Shown piece after piece: positions 60,648 to 64,000 of a stretch of DNA of 64,000 bases. Source of the stretch: Lewinellaceae bacterium (lineage in GTDB: Bacteria > Bacteroidota > Bacteroidia > Chitinophagales > Saprospiraceae); contig JACJYG010000009.1 in the NCBI GenBank assembly GCA_020636215.1, positions 62,001 through 126,000 of the forward strand, read 5' to 3'. A model generated the notes under the pieces. The model was given only the letters and a program-made list of their open reading frames with translations, had not been told where the DNA came from and searched no databases. Each line of letters opens with the position of its first letter. Position 1 is the stretch's first letter. The position numbers were made by a program, and so were the translations under genes.

Positions 60648-61847
60648 ATGGTGTTGATACTCAAGATTATTTTCTGGCTTTGTTTTTTCAGTGTAGTGTA
60701 TACTTACCTGCTCTATCCTTTGTTGCTCCGGTGGCTTGCCCGGGGCCATCAGGCTAGCCCCCCAACTCTTGGAGATAAGGACACCTGGCCCAGGATTTCC
60801 ATCCTAATGTCGGTGTATAATGAGGAACGCGTGATCCGGCAGAAGCTGGATAGCTTGCTTGGCTTGGATTACCCTACAAATAGGCTTGCTGTTTTTATTG
60901 GATCCGACTGCTCTAAAGATGACACGAATAAGATCGTTGGAGCATACGCCTCCCGTTATTCCCATATCCATTTTTTTCCTTTTACAGAACGACAGGGCAA
61001 GCCTGGGGTAATCAACCGTTTAGCAACAGAAGCAGCCCGGAACTGGGGGCTTGAAGCAGGCCATGTTTTTGTGATTACGGATGCCAGCGTGATGCTGGAA
61101 CCTCAGGTGTTGCATTGTCTGGCACGGCATTTTTCAGACCCTAAAGTAGGTTTGGTAGATGCCCATCTGGTGCATACGGGCATGCAGGATGCAGGGATTT
61201 CCAAAGCAGAAGACCAATATATTTCCACGGAAGTCCGCCTCAAGCATTTGGAAGGCTTGGTATGGGGTAAAATGATCGGGCCATTTGGGGCCTGCTATGC
61301 GGTGCGTTCCAACCGTTATTCGGAAGTCCCTCCCGCTTATCTGGTCGATGATTTTTACATCGCCATGAAGGTGCTGGAAAAAGGTGACAAGGCGCTCAAT
61401 GACCTGGAAGCGATTTGTTATGAGTCGGTTTCACATGAGATCAGCGAAGAATTTCGGCGAAAATCCCGAATTTCCGCCGGTAATTTTCAGAACCTGCTCA
61501 CTTTTCGCCATTTATGGTGGCCGCCCTTCCGGCCCTTGGGTTTTGCCTTTTTTTCTCACAAGGTTTTGCGCTGGATGACGCCTTTTGCCATCGTCCTGAT
61601 GCTCACTACTACTGGCTTGCTGGCTCTTGAGGGAAACTTATTTTTTTGCGTATTGTTCTGGCTATTGGGAGGAGGGCTTGTCCTGCCCCCGGTGCTGGAT
61701 AACTTTCTGAAAAAATTAAATATCGACCTTTTGCCAGTCCGTGGCGCTCATTATTTCATTATGATGAACCTGGCGTTGCTGGTAGGTTTTTTTAAATTCA
61801 TAAAAGGGATTCGATCCAATGTCTGGGAACCAACTAAAAGAAACTAG
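60648..61847 (+). CDS. Glycosyltransferase family 2, membrane-bound
   Basis: 399 residues from ATG 60648 (TTG at 60642 possible). One N-terminal helix, then a GT-A domain: ISILMSVYNEERVIRQKLDSLLGLDYP, AVFIGSDCSKDDTNK, DAS metal motif in VITDASVMLEPQ, and FRRKSRISAGNFQNLL as the acceptor loop. Two or three C-terminal helices (TPFAIVLMLTTTGLLAL; FFCVLFWLLGGGLVLPP). Resembles cellulose-synthase-like or poly-GlcNAc-like enzymes. Together with the GT4 enzyme it probably builds a cell-surface polysaccharide. Confidence 0.92.
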   Translation: MVLILKIIFWLCFFSVVYTYLLYPLLLRWLARGHQASPPTLGDKDTWPRISILMSVYNEERVIRQKLDSLLGLDYPTNRLAVFIGSDCSKDDTNKIVGAYASRYSHIHFFPFTERQGKPGVINRLATEAARNWGLEAGHVFVITDASVMLEPQVLHCLARHFSDPKVGLVDAHLVHTGMQDAGISKAEDQYISTEVRLKHLEGLVWGKMIGPFGACYAVRSNRYSEVPPAYLVDDFYIAMKVLEKGDKALNDLEAICYESVSHEISEEFRRKSRISAGNFQNLLTFRHLWWPPFRPLGFAFFSHKVLRWMTPFAIVLMLTTTGLLALEGNLFFCVLFWLLGGGLVLPPVLDNFLKKLNIDLLPVRGAHYFIMMNLALLVGFFKFIKGIRSNVWEPTKRN

Positions 61848-62979
61848 CCGCAAGGAAATCCGGCTTAACACTATCGAAGAAGCGATTGCGGATATCAAAG
61901 CCGGCAAGGTAATTATCGTAGTGGATGATGAGGACCGGGAGAATGAAGGAGACTTCATTTGTGCTGCGGAATGTGTGACTCCTGAGATCATCAACTTCAT
62001 GGCTACCTACGGCCGCGGCCTTATCTGCGCCCCTATTGATGAAAAGAGAGCTGATGAACTGGGGCTCGACATGATGGTTTCCTCCAATACAGCGCTGCAT
62101 GAAACGGCTTTTACGGTATCCATCGACCTCATCGGCAGGGGATGCACCACGGGTATTTCCGCCTATGACCGCGCGACCGGCATCCGCGCATTGGTGGACC
62201 CGCACATCAAACCTTCTGATTATGCCCGGCCCGGCCATATTTTCCCCCTACGGGCCAAGACTGGGGGCGTACTCAGGCGAACAGGCCATACTGAAGCAGC
62301 CATTGACCTGGCCCGGCTCGCAGGCTTCTATCCAGCCGGCGTGTTGGTCGAAATACTCAATACGGATGGCTCTATGGCTCGCCTGCCCCATTTGATGGAA
62401 ATCGCCCGAAAATTTGACATGAAGATCATCGCGATCAAAGACCTGGTGGCTTATCGGATGCAAACCGAACGCCTCATTAAACGGGAAATGTCGGTCAAGC
62501 TGGAAACCAGGTACGGCGTGTTTGAAGTAACAGCCTATCGGCAGATCACGACCGATGACCTCCACCTGGCTATCAAATGCGGGCAATGGGAGCCGGATGA
62601 ACCGGTGCTGGTCCGCGTCCATTCGTCTACGGAAACTGGAGAGATCCTGGGGTCTCTGTTCGATGACTATGGGGTCAAACTTCAGAGGTCCATGGAAATA
62701 ATCAGCCAGGAGGGGAAAGGGGTGCTATTACACATGCGGCACGGAGAAAAATCGGACGCCATTCTACACCGCCTGCATGCCTGCCTGCAAAAACAGGTGG
62801 ACGGCCAACCTGTTGTTTATGACATCCGCGCCGATATGGATCAGCGCGATTATGGGGTAGGGGCTCAAATACTTCGGGACTTGGGCATCTCCCGCATACG
62901 CTTGATCACCAACACCCCCCGCCGCAGGATCGGCCTGGTCGGTTATGGTTTGGAAATCGTTGAAAATGTACCTTTCTAG
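61819..62979 (+). CDS. ribB: RibBA-like: DHBP synthase with degenerate GTP cyclohydrolase II half
   Basis: 386 residues, start ATG 61819 overlaps the glycosyltransferase end by 29 bases. Residues 15-215 are an intact 3,4-dihydroxy-2-butanone 4-phosphate synthase: DDEDRENEGDF, GRGLICAP, GCTTGISAYDRATGI, RPGHIFPLRAKTGGVL, HTEAAIDLARLAG. Residues about 222-386 have the GTP cyclohydrolase II fold (DYGVGAQILRDLGISRIRLITN), but the zinc-binding segment normally SECLTGD...RCDCG reads SSTETGEILGSLFDDYG: all three Cys are lost, and the catalytic RQEGRG reads RHGEKSD. So only RibB activity is expected. A separate RibA would be needed. Confidence 0.88.
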   Translation: MSGNQLKETSRKEIRLNTIEEAIADIKAGKVIIVVDDEDRENEGDFICAAECVTPEIINFMATYGRGLICAPIDEKRADELGLDMMVSSNTALHETAFTVSIDLIGRGCTTGISAYDRATGIRALVDPHIKPSDYARPGHIFPLRAKTGGVLRRTGHTEAAIDLARLAGFYPAGVLVEILNTDGSMARLPHLMEIARKFDMKIIAIKDLVAYRMQTERLIKREMSVKLETRYGVFEVTAYRQITTDDLHLAIKCGQWEPDEPVLVRVHSSTETGEILGSLFDDYGVKLQRSMEIISQEGKGVLLHMRHGEKSDAILHRLHACLQKQVDGQPVVYDIRADMDQRDYGVGAQILRDLGISRIRLITNTPRRRIGLVGYGLEIVENVPF

Positions 62980-62987
62980 CGTCTTGT

Positions 62988-63632
62988 ATGCGATATGAAC
63001 GCAAATTCAGAACGGAGGAAGCCTCTTTATCCGCGGTACAACTGATCACCCGGATGCACCCTGCCTGCTTCCGGCAGCTTTACCCGCCCCGTTGGGTGAA
63101 TAACCTCTATTTTGACACCCCAGAATTTGCTGCCTTCAACGACAATGCATCCGGAGCTCCGAATAGGGTAAAATACAGGCTTCGCTGGTATGGCCGGCCG
63201 TTTGAACGACTGAAGGACCCCGTGCTGGAGATAAAGTGGAAAGAAGGGGAGGTGGGCTCCAAACGTGGACATGCTTTAGATAAGGGGGTTTACCGCCTTC
63301 CTCAATTAGGCGAACTGGCCGATGTAGCCCGCAGTCTTATTCACAAGGGGAAAGAACTTCAGCCCGTTTTGTTCAACTCTTATTACCGCTCCTATTTTGG
63401 AGCTGCTAACGGCCAATTCCGGCTAACCATTGACAGCAGCCTACAATTCGGCGCGTACCGGCTAAGTGGAGCGCATTTGCTTCCTTTTCAGTTGCCGGGG
63501 ATAATACTGGAAGTGAAATATCCACTTGAAGAAGAGCCCAACAGTGATCTGATCTTTCAAAACCTGCCTTTCCGACAGACGAAGAGCTCGAAGTATGTGA
63601 TGGGGCTTGGGCTGGTGTATGGCCTCACTTAG
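62988..63632 (+). CDS. VTC-domain (CYTH-like) protein
   Basis: 214 residues. N-terminus MRYERKFRTEEASLSAVQLI and YPPRWVNNLYFDTPEF, KYRLRWYGRPFERLKDPVLEIKWKEG, and SSKYVMGLGL are motifs of the VTC domain, a tunnel fold that in yeast and some bacteria makes polyphosphate or binds triphosphates. Eight bases after ribBA on the same strand. Its stop overlaps that of the PorP/SprF-like gene by four bases. Bacterial members are often annotated polyphosphate polymerase domain-containing; activity unproven. Confidence 0.9.
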   Translation: MRYERKFRTEEASLSAVQLITRMHPACFRQLYPPRWVNNLYFDTPEFAAFNDNASGAPNRVKYRLRWYGRPFERLKDPVLEIKWKEGEVGSKRGHALDKGVYRLPQLGELADVARSLIHKGKELQPVLFNSYYRSYFGAANGQFRLTIDSSLQFGAYRLSGAHLLPFQLPGIILEVKYPLEEEPNSDLIFQNLPFRQTKSSKYVMGLGLVYGLT

Positions 63633-64000
63633 AACTTCGGGCAGAGTATCGTCTCATTCTCATATTCTCCCAGATAAGCAATAGAAACCTCGATGGCGCC
63701 CCGTCGGTCGCGGCCAGCGCCGATAGCGTTGAGCTTGGCGTCGTAGCTGACCCCTAAGAGGAAATTATTAAATTCGAGGCCAACCATACCTACCACCGCA
63801 TCAAGGGAGAAGGAATTATCGGCATTGCCAACCGGGCGAGCCCAGCCACCGACATGCAGGGCGGTGCCGCTGATATCGTTGATCAGGAACCGGAAGTTGG
63901 CGCCGGCGTTGACGGCGAGGTGAGGGCCCTGATTGTAGAACAGGGCGCGGGGTTGAATGCGAACATCCTCCCCAATTGGGATGCTAAGGCCAGCGTAGGC
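63629..64000 (-). CDS. PorP/SprF-family T9SS protein, C-terminal part (runs out of window)
   Basis: The frame stays open for 124 codons from 64000 to a TAA at 63631-63629. It has the amphipathic strands of an outer-membrane barrel (PRALFYNQGPHLAVNAGANF, DAVVGMVGLEFNNFLLGVSYDAK, GAIEVSIAYLGEY) and ends CPKF, the usual PorP/SprF end. A T9SS type B cargo gene may lie beyond the right edge, as at 12723-19403. Only the C-terminus is in view. Confidence 0.82.
   Translation of the reverse strand, partial: AYAGLSIPIGEDVRIQPRALFYNQGPHLAVNAGANFRFLINDISGTALHVGGWARPVGNADNSFSLDAVVGMVGLEFNNFLLGVSYDAKLNAIGAGRDRRGAIEVSIAYLGEYENETILCPKF

Overview
The window looks like a chromosomal segment of a marine or activated-sludge Bacteroidota, most likely Saprospiria (Lewinella / Phaeodactylibacter / Haliscomenobacter type). 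Evidence in the sequence: type IX secretion (T9SS) cargo with both type A and type B C-terminal sorting domains, two PorP/SprF-family genes, a LytS/LytTR two-component pair, small Bacteroidota families such as DUF5522, and several promoter-like sites of the Bacteroidota form TTTG-N20-TAnnTTTG. Gene order is typical chromosome: short operons, few phage or plasmid signs, no rRNA, tRNA or CRISPR seen. Family names come from recognised motifs, not from searches.

Layout. 1-254 is the 5' end of an unrecognised gene running out of the window. 546-7116 holds two secreted T9SS type A proteins on either side of a 0.67-kb non-coding stretch (three repeat-plus-hairpin units) and rarA. 7239-10441 is a three-gene operon: an ECF-type sigma factor, a protein that appears to run from cytoplasm through the inner membrane to an outer-membrane beta-barrel, and a PKD lipoprotein. 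10812-12558 has an unrecognised protein and an SDR oxidoreductase. 12723-19403 is a PorP/SprF protein plus a giant 1820-residue PKD protein with a type B sorting domain, i.e. a SprB/SprF-like surface adhesin locus. 19740-22031 is a lipoprotein / histidine kinase / LytTR regulator operon. 22299-28182 has two SGLT-like sodium symporters around an ABC-2 exporter, with a candidate structured RNA at 26.1-26.3 kb.

28272-37413 runs rightward: LolD-like ATPase, DUF389 membrane protein, nicotinamidase, ornithine aminotransferase, a 1036-residue TPR protein and an outer-membrane beta-barrel protein. 37478-40940 runs leftward: a TM2/TPR/SHOCT protein, a dynamin-like GTPase and a WbqC-like protein. 41075-54586 is housekeeping and metabolism: a polytopic membrane protein, phosphohexomutase, two class V PLP enzymes (one IscS/NifS-like), an RluF-like pseudouridine synthase, a YggS-like PLP protein, deoxynucleoside kinase, GatC, a MacB-type ATPase, cobalamin adenosyltransferase, a PgpH-like HD phosphodiesterase, DUF5522 and a DUF6580-like membrane protein. 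54787-64000 carries a solute-binding lipoprotein, CPBP protease, M1 peptidase, cupin, a small mobile-element relic, two glycosyltransferases, RibBA with a degenerate cyclohydrolase half, a VTC-domain protein, and the 3' end of a second PorP/SprF gene.

Most interesting: the apparent trans-envelope sigma/anti-sigma operon with an in-frame 60-bp repeat in its linker (7.2-10.4 kb); the three repeat-plus-terminator units at 3.2-3.7 kb; the structured leader or sRNA at 26.1-26.3 kb; the RibBA whose second half lacks all three zinc cysteines; and the 91-bp element with 8-bp target duplications at 59.3 kb.
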